Origin: Gelatoporia subvermispora B
Lineage: Eukaryota; Basidiomycota; Agaricomycetes; Polyporales; Gelatoporiaceae
Reading direction: 5' to 3'
Length of the DNA: 64,000 bases
NCBI GenBank assembly: GCA_000320605.2
Contig: KB445796.1
Coordinates: 1,022,926 to 1,086,925, forward strand
Shown here: positions 25,080 to 35,691 of the stretch, one piece after another
Position numbering within the stretch: position 1 is the stretch's first letter
How the letters are laid out: every line of letters starts with the position of its first letter
The notes under the pieces: model-generated
The model's database searches: none
What the model was told of the DNA's origin: nothing
Seen by the model: only the letters and a program-made list of their open reading frames with translations
Translations under genes and position numbers: made by a program

Positions 25080-26852
25080 ATGCTCGGGTCATCTAAAATG
25101 TTGCTGTTCATTCTCTTAAATGCTCTTCTGGTCCTATTGCACACCGCCAATGCGTTGCCTATAGCTTTCGGGAGCCCCAAGGTCACCCGTTCTATGGCTA
25201 TCCGTAGTGCCAATTCCACAGATGCACCCTTGGCGGCGGCCACCACAGTGCAAACCTCTCATACAATCCAGACGTACGTCGTATTGCAGGCCTCGGATTC
25301 TGCTGATGTTCTCAACCCACCCACAGCCTGGAGGGACCAATGACTGAGACGTGCACCATTACCCTTACCCCGATAACGGGAGACAGCGGAGAGCCTTTGG
25401 TGCAGGAGGATAAGTCGTGTACGTTGACCCCAGCCGCATCGCAAAACGCATCTGTTGGTGGCTCTGCGGCAACGTCGCCTTCGGCTGCATCTATCCCAGT
25501 GGCCGCATCCTCTGTAGCTGCTTCAGGTGCATCGCCTTCCATTGCACCTGTCCCGGTGGCCGCATCCTCTGCGGTTGCTCCAGGTGCATCACCTTCCGCT
25601 GCATCTATCCCCCTGGCCGCATCCTCTGCGGCTGCTCCAGGCGCATCACCTTCCGTTGCATCCGCTCCAGGCGTAACTCCTTCGAGCGCTGCTCCTGGCG
25701 CAATTGCCACGCAAGCATCTTCTTCGGATACCGTCATTCTGTCACCCGCAAGCAGTGTGCCAGCTCCGAGTGCTTCGTCTGCGGACTCGTCGGCCGCGTC
25801 AGGCAGTGCCGCCTTGCCATCTGTTGGGAGCGCCCCCCCAGGTGATTTCGTCGCTACTATTCGCATCTGTGCATCATACTGATTTCATCCATCTTTGAAT
25901 CATTCTTGTTTCCCCCAGTCGCTCCCACGCCGACAGGTAGCACCCCGGCCGTGCCGAGCACTGTAGACTCAGCGGCGCCCAGTGCTTCCGCAAGTGCTGC
26001 AAGCGCAGCTGTACCTTCTGCAGCTGCAAGCTCTGCGTTGGCTAGCATACCGAATGGTTCTGACCCTGCTGCTCCTTCACCCACCTCAGCTGGTGCATCG
26101 GCCATCAGTGTTGTTCAACCAGCGGTTTCCGTCATCGTATGGAACTTGTCTTTTCTTAGCGATACTGTACTGAGGTATTTTGGTGCCAGGGCTTTACATC
26201 TGTTCCGGCATCCGTGGTTGCAACTGAGACAAACCCCGTCCCATTGTCCGTAGCTGCGTCTGCAGTAGCTAGCAGCCCAGCTGCGTCCGTCAGTGTACGT
26301 ATGTCGCCCCGTTGCTATGTTACATTCTAAATTCGGCTTTGATTAGGGAGCCTCGAACGCGTCCCCTTCGGCTGTCCCCAGTGCATCTGCCTCGCCGGTG
26401 AGCGCCTCCAGCGCTGCATCCGCCAGTATATCGGGCGCTGCTGCCCCTAGCGCAAGTGCCGCAGCAGTGTCTGCCTCCCGAACGGCGTCTGTCGCGTCCG
26501 GGTCCGGGTCGGCCACCGTCGCTGCCGCTAATGCCACCCCATTGAACGACGACAGTGCCAGCTCTGCGACTCTGGCCGCCGATACAGCTTCGACTAGCGC
26601 TCCTGCACCCTTCGCTTTGCCGGGCAGAAAGCTTCAAGTCTTGCCTGTGGGCCTTGGTATCTTCGCCGGCATTTCCGCAATTGCTCTGATCGTTGTCGGC
26701 TTGGTCACGTATGAGCGTACCAAGTACCGGAAGGTTAGTCTGCGTCTCTGGTACCACGGCAGAATCTCTAATAATTTTGCTCCTGGCAGGCGTTCCGGCA
26801 GCGCAAGCTTGCGGAAGCAGGTGCGAGCATGGGATATGGTGGAATGGCGTAG
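25080..26852 (+). CDS. Secreted/mucin-like Ser-Ala-Pro-rich single-pass membrane protein
   Basis: The protein begins with a clear signal peptide (MLLFILLNALLVLLHTANA region). A short conserved-looking part with two cysteines follows, then several hundred residues of Ser, Ala, Pro and Thr that should be heavily O-glycosylated. Near 26640-26715 a single membrane span (LPVGLGIFAGISAIALIVVG) is followed by a short basic tail ending GYGGMA. Introns interrupt the low-complexity region, including one ending just before the final exon. The architecture suggests a cell-surface or wall-stress-sensor-type protein, but no WSC or other sensor domain is visible, so function is unknown. The exact exon borders in the repetitive middle are uncertain. 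A long antisense open frame here is only a by-product of the composition. Confidence 0.75.
25484..25654 (+). repeat. Three 57 bp (19-codon) in-frame tandem repeats
   Basis: The unit encodes a 19-residue motif of the form (A/I)A(S/P)(I/V)P(V/L)AASS...GASPS and occurs three times without gaps. Divergence is mainly at a few codons. It sits inside the mucin-like gene. Confidence 0.8.
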
Positions 26853-27248
26853 GTTCCCGGAAACTATGTTGATTGTGACCGTACATTGACACTGCGATCC
26901 GTAGGCGTCCCAGTTACCGATAGAAATTTCTGCGTCCGACTGTGTTCGGGTTTATTTCTGCGTTTCAGACATGTTTTCCAGCCTCTTCCCAATTTTATGC
27001 TGTCCAGCTGTGAAGATGGCTCGTGTTATTTAGCTTATGTAATCACTGTACCAACAGTTCGATCAACGATGCGTTCACCGTGCATCCTCCGACCATCTCA
27101 AGCGCATCTACATTCCGAATAGCACATCCGTATGTGTTCCGGACTAGAAGGATAAGTTTTGGAGTTTCACTCTTCTGCTGCAGTAGGGCGCAACAGCTGC
27201 CACTTGTTCCCACTATCGATCACCCACTCTGAGGAAGCTGTGCTTGAC
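26853..27248. other. Intergenic spacer
   Basis: About 400 bp with the 3' UTR of the mucin-like gene and the promoter of the MBL-fold gene. No feature is recognised. Confidence 0.45.
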
Positions 27249-28679
27249 ATGGGAGCTCTCAGAACAGTTGATCAGCTTACCGTGACATTCTTGGTAGACA
27301 ACTGCATAGAATGGTACAGGCCCTGCGTCAGCTTAGATGCTGTGTGTCGCTGTGCTGTAATAACATATTCATGGCATATGTCTAGGATGACGAAACTACC
27401 CCCTGGTTTCACCCTCGAGCTACGTTTACATTTGTCTGAAGATCACAAACCTCCCATCGACCCCCTTACCGGTGTTCCCTTCGTCGACCTCGAGAATTAT
27501 TGCTGCGGTTAGCATTTGTCTTTTCCTGGTTCTACGACGAGTTGAAGTCATGACGTCACATAGGTGCACACGGATTTTCGGCTTTGATTGTAAGCAGCCA
27601 AATAGGGTTCACACGCTAGAAATCACGTTCATCATTCTTCGCGGTTGGTACAGGAGACGCGAGTGGACGGAGAGGAACCACATCTGACTCTCTTTGACAC
27701 TGGCCCCGACTCGCGGTCGATCATACGCAATGTCGAGGCACTGCAGGTGCCAGTGCACCGTATCGAGCGCATCGTACTCTCTCACTGGCACGCGGACCAC
27801 AGCGGCGGGATGCTCGCCCTCCTACGTTATAGGTCTCGATCTTCCACGTCGGACACTCCACGCTGCGTGGCGGATGTGCATCCGGACCAACCTCTAGCGC
27901 GGGGCATCGCCCCGCTTGACAAGGTGATCGCCCGCCTGCCTGCAGATCCGACGTTTGAGGAGATAGAGGCAGCCGGCGGCCTCTTGGAAACTCACAGCGA
28001 AGGTCACGCTGTCGCTAATGACACCGTATGGGTCAGCGGAGAGATCCCGAGGGTCACCTCGTTCGAAACAGGTCTGCCAGGCGCTGTGAGGTGGATAAAT
28101 GGCGAGGGAGGAAGCAAGTGGATCAAGGAAGAGGTTCAAACGTTTCATTACAAAGCCGCGCAACTTCTGACATCATATCAAAGGATATCATGGACGAGCG
28201 ATACGCCGCAATTGACGTTGCAGGGAAGGGTCTAGTCTTGTTTTCAGCGTCAGTGATACATTCTCTAGGTCCAGGAACTAAGTTAACATCTGGTAAAAGT
28301 TGCTCTCACGCAGGGATTGTGAACGTTGTCAAAGATGCCGTATCGAAGTTGTCTAGACCAATTTACATGGTGCGCAGAACACCACCGGCGTGGGCATCTC
28401 GTCTGACTACGGGCTCCGGGTGTGCAGGTCATAGGCGGACTCCATCTCGCTGGTGCAGACTTCACGGACCGCATTCCGCCTACGGTAAACTTCCTAGCCA
28501 ATCAACTGAGACCCGCTCCAACATACGTGCTACCAATGCATTGCTCCGGATTCGCCGCGAAGATAGCTTTGGAATCGGTTCTAGGTGAAGGATGTGTGCC
28601 TGCAGGCGTTGGTATCAAGGTCGACGTCCAAGGGAACCGTGAGGAAGAGCAGACGGTATTCCCTCCCTCGATTGCGTAG
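27249..28679 (+). CDS. Metallo-beta-lactamase-fold hydrolase (DHPS-like MBL subfamily)
   Basis: Seven exons (27249-27313, 27386-27507, 27564-27589, 27654-28133, 28184-28248, 28300-28369, 28428-28679) give 359 residues. The zinc motif HWHADHSGG lies at 27783-27809, preceded by LTLFDTGPDS. Later metal-ligand blocks are FSACSHAGIVNVV, GGLHLAG and VLPMHCSG near the C-terminus. This arrangement matches MBL proteins annotated as 7,8-dihydropterin-6-methyl-aminobenzene-phosphate synthase-like. Its substrate in fungi is not known; hydrolysis of a phosphoester or lactone is plausible. Motif residues for two metals look complete, so activity is expected. The 26 nt third exon is short but both splice sites are canonical and phase closes. 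Confidence 0.9.
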
Positions 28680-28896
28680 TTCCTAGTACCTACACGTTCA
28701 ACAGGCTAGGGTTCAAATCGCACATCGAGACACAGTACATATAGCACCTCAAATGCCTCGTGTCTCCAGTCTCATGTCTATGATTTGTTATACAGCATGA
28801 TAGCATATACAAGTGTCCGTATTGTCCAGATAGTCTCTAGCGGCCAATCTGCAGATAAAATACCATCTAAATACCTGGAGAATTACAGTCTGCCCG

Positions 28897-30750
28897 CTAA
28901 CTTTGGCCCGCGGAGTTTTCGAGGTCTAACTCGAAGCCGGAGATCGTGTGAAAATGAATGGTCACAGGCTCTCCTGCGTTAGCGATCGATTTTCGTAGAT
29001 GTGCTCTCGAGTTGTATCCGGTCAACAACGCATTCATCATTACTACCATATGGAATGTCGAGGAAGAATAGCCAGGTGTCAGACGAGCTCCGGCTAATTC
29101 AGGAGAGTGGGGCCACTCACAATCGGGGACTACGCAATACACAGACATATAGGCAAGTGTGTCCGGCATCGTTTTATACTGTGCTTGCGTTCAAAATATA
29201 AACAATATGAGCAGCACAGACATCACTTACCATGATGAGACACAGAGTCGAGAAGAAACTGCTTCGGGTAAGATAATGAGACATGGCGAAGGAGAGGCAC
29301 GTACGTTGTCAGCAATGCTATACTGATGCCGTACCATATAATACTCCGTATAACGCAATCAGTGCTAATTCAATACATCAGAGACGAGGATTGATATTCT
29401 GCAAAAATGGATCTCAATAACATACTTTTTGAAGCCTGTTCGACGACTTCGTAGTATCATGAACACCGATGACGCGAGCAGAACGTCGGCAATGACACTG
29501 CCCCCTAGTGCACACGTCAATACTAACTGCATTATATTTGAGCACTGTACGAGTTAGCTGCATTAGCTGGTGTGCTGCTTACAGAGAAATTCGAGGGCGC
29601 ATCCTCTTGATTAGCTAAGATACTGTATGGCAATCAAGTGATTAGGATCTACGAGCAAGCTGTTCAGCATACGTGACTGACAATTCGATAAATAATGCTG
29701 TGAGAAAATGCGATTTAGGTTGGTCAACGCGAAAGATTTGAAAGTCTCTCACCTATGTTGCCGGCTGTAGATCGAAGAGGTTATCGGGAGCTCTTAGACA
29801 GTGTCAGGATCTATGCTTACCGAGTGAAAAGAGATTGCCGAGAAACTGCTTGAATTTTAACGAGGGATCAAAACAATCCAAAAGACTCACGACAGGAAGT
29901 ACAAAACACCACTTTTGGTTGCTCACTGTTAGAATCAGTGATAGCTATATGTGTAGATGGCACAGGCACTCACACTTCCAGATGGTTGTGCAGAAAATGC
30001 TGACGCCGATGGATGAGTACATATATGATCTACCGAATCGCCCCGTACTCTCACCATCTGATAATAAAATCAGCTGTTCCCTGCGCACGACGTCATCAGT
30101 ATAGTAGAAGGACTTCAGAGGATGCACGAACCACGATAGGAACATGTGCCTATGAGTGCTAAGTAAGTACAATAAGGATTCATAGACTTGAGTGGTAAAC
30201 TAACTATCATGCTCCTGTATGATCACTGAGTACATACTTATACACGGTGTAATAATCTCAGCTTACCACGAGTTGAGTTGGCCCATATTGTCGAAGCCGG
30301 AGACAGCGAACACGTACAAGACCTGCGTGATAAGTACTTGGTGTATCGTGCTCAACAGCCTTGGTCGCAGAGTAAACTCGCTGAAGTCTCTGCCTGAGGG
30401 AACGACTTGCCACAAAATGAATACCTACGAAGATTGAATCTGGAAGTTACGACCACTGGCTTTCGTGACGGCATTAAACAAGTGACGTACCACGATCTTG
30501 AGATAGATAGAGTCCTTCGCGCTACGACTATGATAAGTGAGACACTGCATGGTTGTTATTCCATATAGACTGCATAAGAGCCATTGTCAATCGGGGTTCT
30601 GTGCGAGGACAAGAAACAGCTCAAATGTACACAGCTGCCGTTATCACTCCTGTGTACAGTACACGTAAGTCGCATGGACACGCATGTTACATCAAGAGTT
30701 TAACCTATCAGAATAGCTCCCAGCGTGTTGTCGGCCGTGGATTGGATCAT
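28897..30750 (-). CDS. DUF6534-type multi-pass membrane protein, copy 1
   Basis: A minus-strand, many-exon gene. The start at 30750 reads MIQSTADNTLGAILIG, and further exons give VITAAVLYGITTMQ and a YLKIV block. The final exon, ending at 28897, has MNALLTGYNSRAHLRK, the hallmark C-terminal segment of agaricomycete DUF6534 proteins. These are seven-TM-like proteins of unknown function, usually in large lineage-specific families. The gene is a tandem paralogue of the one at 40446-42422; N- and C-terminal blocks align with the same intron phases. The KDZ transposon lies 186 bp upstream of the start codon. Middle exons are not resolved in detail, and I cannot exclude damage there. Confidence 0.65.
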
Positions 30751-30792
30751 GATGGGCAAGTTGCGAGCCGAAAAGTGAGCAGTGCGGCTCAA

Positions 30793-30798
30793 TATATA
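30793..30798 (-). promoter_or_regulatory. Probable TATA box of DUF6534 copy 1
   Basis: TATATA lies 43 bp upstream of the start codon at 30750. The paralogue has a TATATA element at a comparable distance, which supports a shared core promoter. Confidence 0.4.
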
Positions 30799-30928
30799 GC
30801 GAATGCAACGTGCGTTCACCCGCTCTATGGATTCTGTCACGGAAGGGTGAGGGCTGTCCTGTCATGCTAATTCGAAAGGAGTTTTGGTGGCCACTGCTCG
30901 AAAAAGGCCGAAAGATCGGCCGTAGAAG

Positions 30929-30935
30929 TGCATGC
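30929..30935. repeat. Left target-site duplication of the KDZ element
   Basis: TGCATGC directly abuts the left inverted repeat and recurs directly beyond the right one at 39781-39787. Confidence 0.75.
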
Positions 30936-31461
30936 CACCTGCCGTTCCCACACTTCGGTCCTACCTAGGCCGGTCAGTCCGACCCGTGCGACCGGTGTAG
31001 TTAGGGTGCGCTCCTGCATTCTGTCTTACCCGTAGATAATTAGCTGAAGAAATATTGACTTTGCGTGATTTTCCGCGTCCGTCTCCGGTTCCTCCCCGAT
31101 AGTCCCGTGCCCGTGCTATCCGCTCACGTGCTCGGGCTCCCTCCGTGCTGCCGGTGGCTTTCCCGACGGCGCGCTCGCTATCACTAGAATAGGCAGTTCG
31201 TCGTGCCCGCCCTCCGCCACCCGCTCTCGGGTTTGCTTGGTAATCTCCGACACGCGCTACCTGGCTGCCGTGCGCCTTTGCTCCGCCCTCCCGCCCATCG
31301 TGCGCCTCCCCTTCCGCACCGACCTCCCGCCTGCCCGCCGTACTTCTCTCTGCTGTCTACTGAGTGACTCTCTGCTATCTGTCGTGCTTCTCTTTGCTGT
31401 CCTCCTGTCTCTCGCCTGTGCTATTCCCCACCCGCCGCTCGTCTGTACTTTTGCTCGCTGC
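30936..31461 (+). repeat. Left terminal inverted repeat of KDZ (526 bp)
   Basis: It matches the reverse complement of 39255-39780 over its full length without gaps; similarity stops abruptly at 31461. I count three mismatches, near 31277 (G/A), in TGCTATT/ACCCC and in CCGCT(C/T)GTCTGT. A 250-residue open frame antisense to it is not a gene. Confidence 0.92.
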
Positions 31462-31674
31462 GCGTCTGTCTGCCTCTGCTGCGCGCTTGTCGTTCGCTGT
31501 GTGACTTCTACCCCGACACTGATTTTTGCCTTCTCTCGCATTGTCTGAACTATTGTGCTACTGGATTCTATCTCGGCCACGTCTTGATCTTGCAGGCTCT
31601 TGGTCCCACTTCTCAGATCTCTGGCCACTGTCTTCACCGTCCTCGATACCATCTCAGTCAGTGTCATTAGTACA

Positions 31675-34600
31675 ATGTCTAGCTCACGAAGGGGCATGCA
31701 GAAGACGAAAAGCGGGTTGTCAAAGAAAGTAAAGATCTTTGCCCGCAAGAACAACATCTCTCGACCTTCTGTCACAGTTACTCGCATGAACCAAGCTGCA
31801 GAGCGACGCGCAGAAGCGTACAAAGCCCGTTTGAGCCAGATGGCAGGTATGATTAGGTCTCGTGTTTGTGTACTCCACTTCTCATACTGACAAACGTTAG
31901 GTCTAAGCTTCGAAGATCGCAAACTATTAATGCAGATGGATAACGGAGATGCTGCCGAAGCCGACTGGGAGGAGGACGGTGCATTGGGGACACTGCCCCC
32001 TGGCAAAGAAGCGTTTTTTCTCGACCATGCAGGTGAAGAGAACGAGCTGTGTGAGGAAATTCTTAGAAAGAGCGATGCTCAGTATGTTTACACGCATGGT
32101 AACATCTGCGCATATCTCGCTCACTGGTCCACAGCAAGCGGAAGGATGTGCGGACTCGTCGCGACCGCACACGCATCAGGAATCAAGACTGGGATGCAGT
32201 TATGGACCAACTCGTTGCCGCATACATGAAGTGGAAGGCAGGCAGCCCCTTGTTAACGTCGTCAGACGGTGAGCATTGGGACGTGGTCACAGTGGACTTC
32301 TTTGGTGAGAAGATGTCAGCTCTACCAATGGTACAAAATTTCTTACACGAGTCAGAGTCGAGGACGACCAGTATGCAGCTCATTTCAGCTGACACCCCTG
32401 CAATTACAACTCTTGCACATCATGGGTTCCTCGGCGCAGCGCCACTTAAACCGACTGTTGCTCTATCATTTTGAACACTGGATGCGTACCAGCAGCAGCA
32501 TCAGGTCTGCCCACGTTTCAGTATACAGGCACAGGTCAAGTCGCTATGCAGAATTCACGGCGTAAGTCGAAGACACAGCATATATCTTTCGTATCTCAAC
32601 CCTCAAAATCTATAGATATCCCTCCGGAAACACCTCATCAATCAATTCCATATCGTATTCGACGTCTATCTCGAGATTCAGCGCCGCGTAGACAAGCTTG
32701 TCAATGCCGCTCTCCGCAGAGACCTGCCCAACTGGTATGCCTTGAATGCCTGCGCTCCTTGCCTGTATACACTCCATGACGAGCCGGCCCTTCGGCCACG
32801 TCTTCTGGTCACAATGGATGGCAATCAATCACTGAAGCTAGTCGATGAGACTCATTTCGTCACGGAACTGCACTACCTGATGGCCGGACTTGTCGTTCGG
32901 AGGTGTGGATATCATCCGAGGAAGTCGATCAATTTAAGAATGAGGTACAACATTCCAAGGTACAGGTATGCTACCTCCAACTATTCTGCTCACGTGGATT
33001 GTTGACCCTTGGCTAGGCGGCAACATCACTTGAACAGACGGCCGATGACGCGATCGATATTGACAGTGAAGATTGTTTCAAAGAAGCAGCCGAACCGGTC
33101 GATGTTTGTGTTGATCGCTGGCGCAATGCTGGACCGGAAGCACGGAAGAAAATGTTTGCATTATTTGCGATCACCGGTATTTTTGTCTGTCTGTGTCGGC
33201 ACGGACACGTCCTTGCAGCCTGCGATATGATTCGCAGTGGGGAGCTGTGAGTTCTCATTATGTTTGGTTACCTTTGACGGCTCACTATCACTCAGAATGA
33301 AATATCCGTTGGCCATTGTCAAGCGGCTGCTGGATCTCTACGGCAGTGATATCAAGGCTGCTTATGACATCGCCTGCGCCTTCTCAATCACGCTCATGAA
33401 AAGTCGCTTGGGTGAACGTGCGAAAGATATGAAGTTCTCAGGTGTCATACCGGCCTTCCACGGTCACGGTCATAACCGCGGATGTCAAGTGCACTGGCAT
33501 CCCTTGTACATGGAAGGTGTCGGCAAAGAAGACTTCGAAGGTTGCGAGCGTTTGTTCGGCTTGTCAAATGCACTTGCCACTTGCACAAGGCTCTCAACCG
33601 TTTTTCATCGAGAGCAGCTCATCGAGCTATTCCTGAAATTCTGGAGTGAAGAGAAACATTTCGAGTCTGGTAAGTATCATCGGAGCTGTTCTACATTACT
33701 GTGCTCATAAATTATAGGTACATTTCTCTACAATAATTATCGGCAGGCTCTGGCGATCCTCAAGGACGACGGCGAAGCGCTCGCAAAATTATCACAAGCG
33801 CTTAATCTCAAGGCTGAGGATTACGAGCGCTTCATTCAAGAAGAGCGCGAGTACCTGAAGCGCCTCAAGTCCAAGCCCCCGGAGTTTCTCTGGAAGGTGG
33901 AGTACTTAGAAGCACTTTGGAAGCTCGAAGCTGCACAGTGCGATTTGTCTCAGATTACCTTCTTCGTCAGCTGATTTCAATGCACAGACAGAATGATGCA
34001 AAGGCCAAAGCCGAATTTGCAGCGCTCCAATTTGTCCAATACAGCCAGTCAAAGGAACGTGAAGTAAATCGCGCAGGAACACAATGCAATCAAACGTGGG
34101 AGAAGTACCTAGCGTCACTGGAGGCCGTCCATCGCATCGAGCTGATGCATCACATACAAGTACGTTGGTCACCCGACTCAGCCGAGTATCAAGAAACTAT
34201 GGTACAAGTCAACCGTAGACAATACAACAAGGCACTCGACGAGCTTGAGCGCCTTGTCGTTCAACGTCTCTTCGAGTTAACAAAGCTCGGCATGAGTGGC
34301 ATTGGTACGCTAATGATATGCACTACTCCACACGACTGACTGACTATATACATGGCATATAGGTTATAAGCTGCGCGAAAAGATCGGCAAGGCACTGAAG
34401 GCCAGAGCTGAAACGATAAAGAAAGCACTCAAGGAATACAACGTGAGGGCCGCAAAGTTACAGCCCCCACGCGAGCCACTCACTTGGAATAGCATCGTCG
34501 AACTGGTTAACCTTGCGGACTTCGATCTCCTGCGGGAATCACGCGAGGACATCCGCTCGAAGGTGTGGGCGCAGCCGGCAAACCGGAAGGCGATGAACCT

Positions 34601-35090
34601 ACACTTCAACGTCAAGCGGGCCAAGGAGGAGATTGACCGTGTGAACGTCGGGATCCAGAGACTATTTACAGCTATCCTTGATGAGCACGCTGACTTCCAT
34701 CGTGCGATCAAGGTTGCGGAGCAAGCTGATCCAGTATTAGCACACGAACTCAAGCAGCGTTGGCGCCTCCGCGACAGCATCAACGCTGATATTGCAGCTC
34801 GATTGTGGCAGACATCCCAGCTGCAGGGATTCTCCGGTCGAGTTGTGTACGGCCAGCGGATTGGTCGTGACCCGGGTTTCAGTCCCGATATCCCTCTGCC
34901 GTCCTGGGCGGTCAGGCCAAGATCCAGCAATACAGGAGCTGGGGATGTTGACACAGAAGCCAACACTGTTGACAACGGCATAGAAGAGCCCGACGCTGGG
35001 GCGGAGTCTGGACTAATCCCGGGCACAAGCACGGAGGAGGAGGCTGTCGGGTTTATCGATTTTGTCGATAACTTAGGGGCTTCAGTCTGA
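31675..35090 (+). pseudogene. KDZ transposase, inactivated by a stop and two frameshifts
   Basis: Conserved KDZ blocks appear in order: HHGFLGAAPLKPTVAL, CPRFSIQAQVKSLC, LNACAPCLYTLHDEP, LVTMDGNQSLKLVD, the CRHGHVLAACDMI segment, YDIACAFS, FHGHGHNRGCQVHWHP and EGCERLFGLSNALA, then a long coiled-coil C-terminal region. Likely RNase H-fold acidic residues are Asp at 32817 (MDGN), Asp at 33366 (YDIA) and a Glu near 33537-33548; this assignment is inferred. Three lesions are seen. TGA at 32472-32474 stands where relatives carry Arg, so a CGA to TGA change is likely. A frameshift lies near 32847-32852, after which SFRHGTALPD and EEVDQFKNEV continue in another frame. A second frameshift lies near 33930-33972. 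No GT-AG intron explains them. The remaining introns splice in phase. Confidence 0.85.
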
Positions 35091-35137
35091 TATCAATGCA
35101 TGTAGTATAATTAGCACCTTCAATTCAGACTGCATGC

Positions 35138-35430
35138 GTCCAATGTTTCGGTACAATCTGCCAATAGAACGCATGCAGCTAAGCGGCCACACTGCATCCA
35201 TGACTCCGAGTGCACTTCATACATTCGCACTGCTGATCGATGTCGACGCATGCACAAGTCAAAGTAAATGAGTATTGAATATGTCCAATGTTCCGGTACC
35301 ATCTTCTGATAGAACGCGTGCAGCTAAGCGGCCGCGCTGCATGAGTCAAGGTGAATGCACTCCTGACCTTCGCACTGCAAATTGATACGAGGCATTCACG
35401 AGTCATCAAAAGGAACGGACATTGAATACT
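35138..35430. repeat. Diverged direct duplication of about 145 bp
   Basis: Two copies begin GTCCAATGTT at 35138 and 35283 and share TAGAACGC(A/G)TGCAGCTAAGCGGCC and TTCGCACTG at corresponding positions. The copies differ by scattered substitutions and small indels, so the duplication is older than the insertion. Confidence 0.75.
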
Positions 35431-35632
35431 CATGGTGATTCGTATGAATATATTTCTGCAGGTATCAGTACATTGAATCAGTATGAATTGCTAACTACGA
35501 TGCATGTGTGATACGCCGTGCTGCCATTAACTAGAAAAAGAGAAGATAGCTGGGAAATCGACGGGCAGGATAGGCAATTAGAGGATGCCAGAGATTCCGT
35601 AACACTCTCGGCTAGTACGGTCTGGCGCGGGG

Positions 35633-35638
35633 TATAAA
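35633..35638 (+). promoter_or_regulatory. TATA box of the KDZ cargo gene
   Basis: TATAAA within GGGGTATAAAGTGGG lies 54 bp before the cargo start codon at 35692. Confidence 0.5.
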
Positions 35639-35691
35639 GTGGGCCGCAAGCCTCACGACAGACGCGCCGTCTCTTGACCACGTACCTCTAC

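Larger units (their letters stand above)
35091..35691. other. KDZ internal spacer between transposase and cargo gene
   Basis: This non-coding 0.6 kb holds a diverged direct duplication (35138-about 35430) and a TATA box for the downstream gene. No open frame is supported. Confidence 0.5.

Noticed and set aside
25312..25866. 184-codon minus-strand open frame
   Set aside because: It is the mirror of the GC-rich Ala/Ser repeats in the mucin-like gene and has only low-complexity composition.
28700..28730. tRNA-like T-loop GGTTCAAATC
   Set aside because: The flanking bases do not form a T-stem and no D-arm or acceptor stem can be found upstream.
31257..32006. 249-codon antisense open frame over the left inverted repeat and transposase start
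   Set aside because: It runs opposite to the transposase, depends on the repeat's biased composition, and its counterpart in the right repeat is broken. No domain is visible.
32275..32370. An intron removing part of the transposase between DFFG and SRTTSMQL as explanation for the stop
   Set aside because: The splice is plausible by itself, but the TGA at 32472 remains in frame downstream either way.
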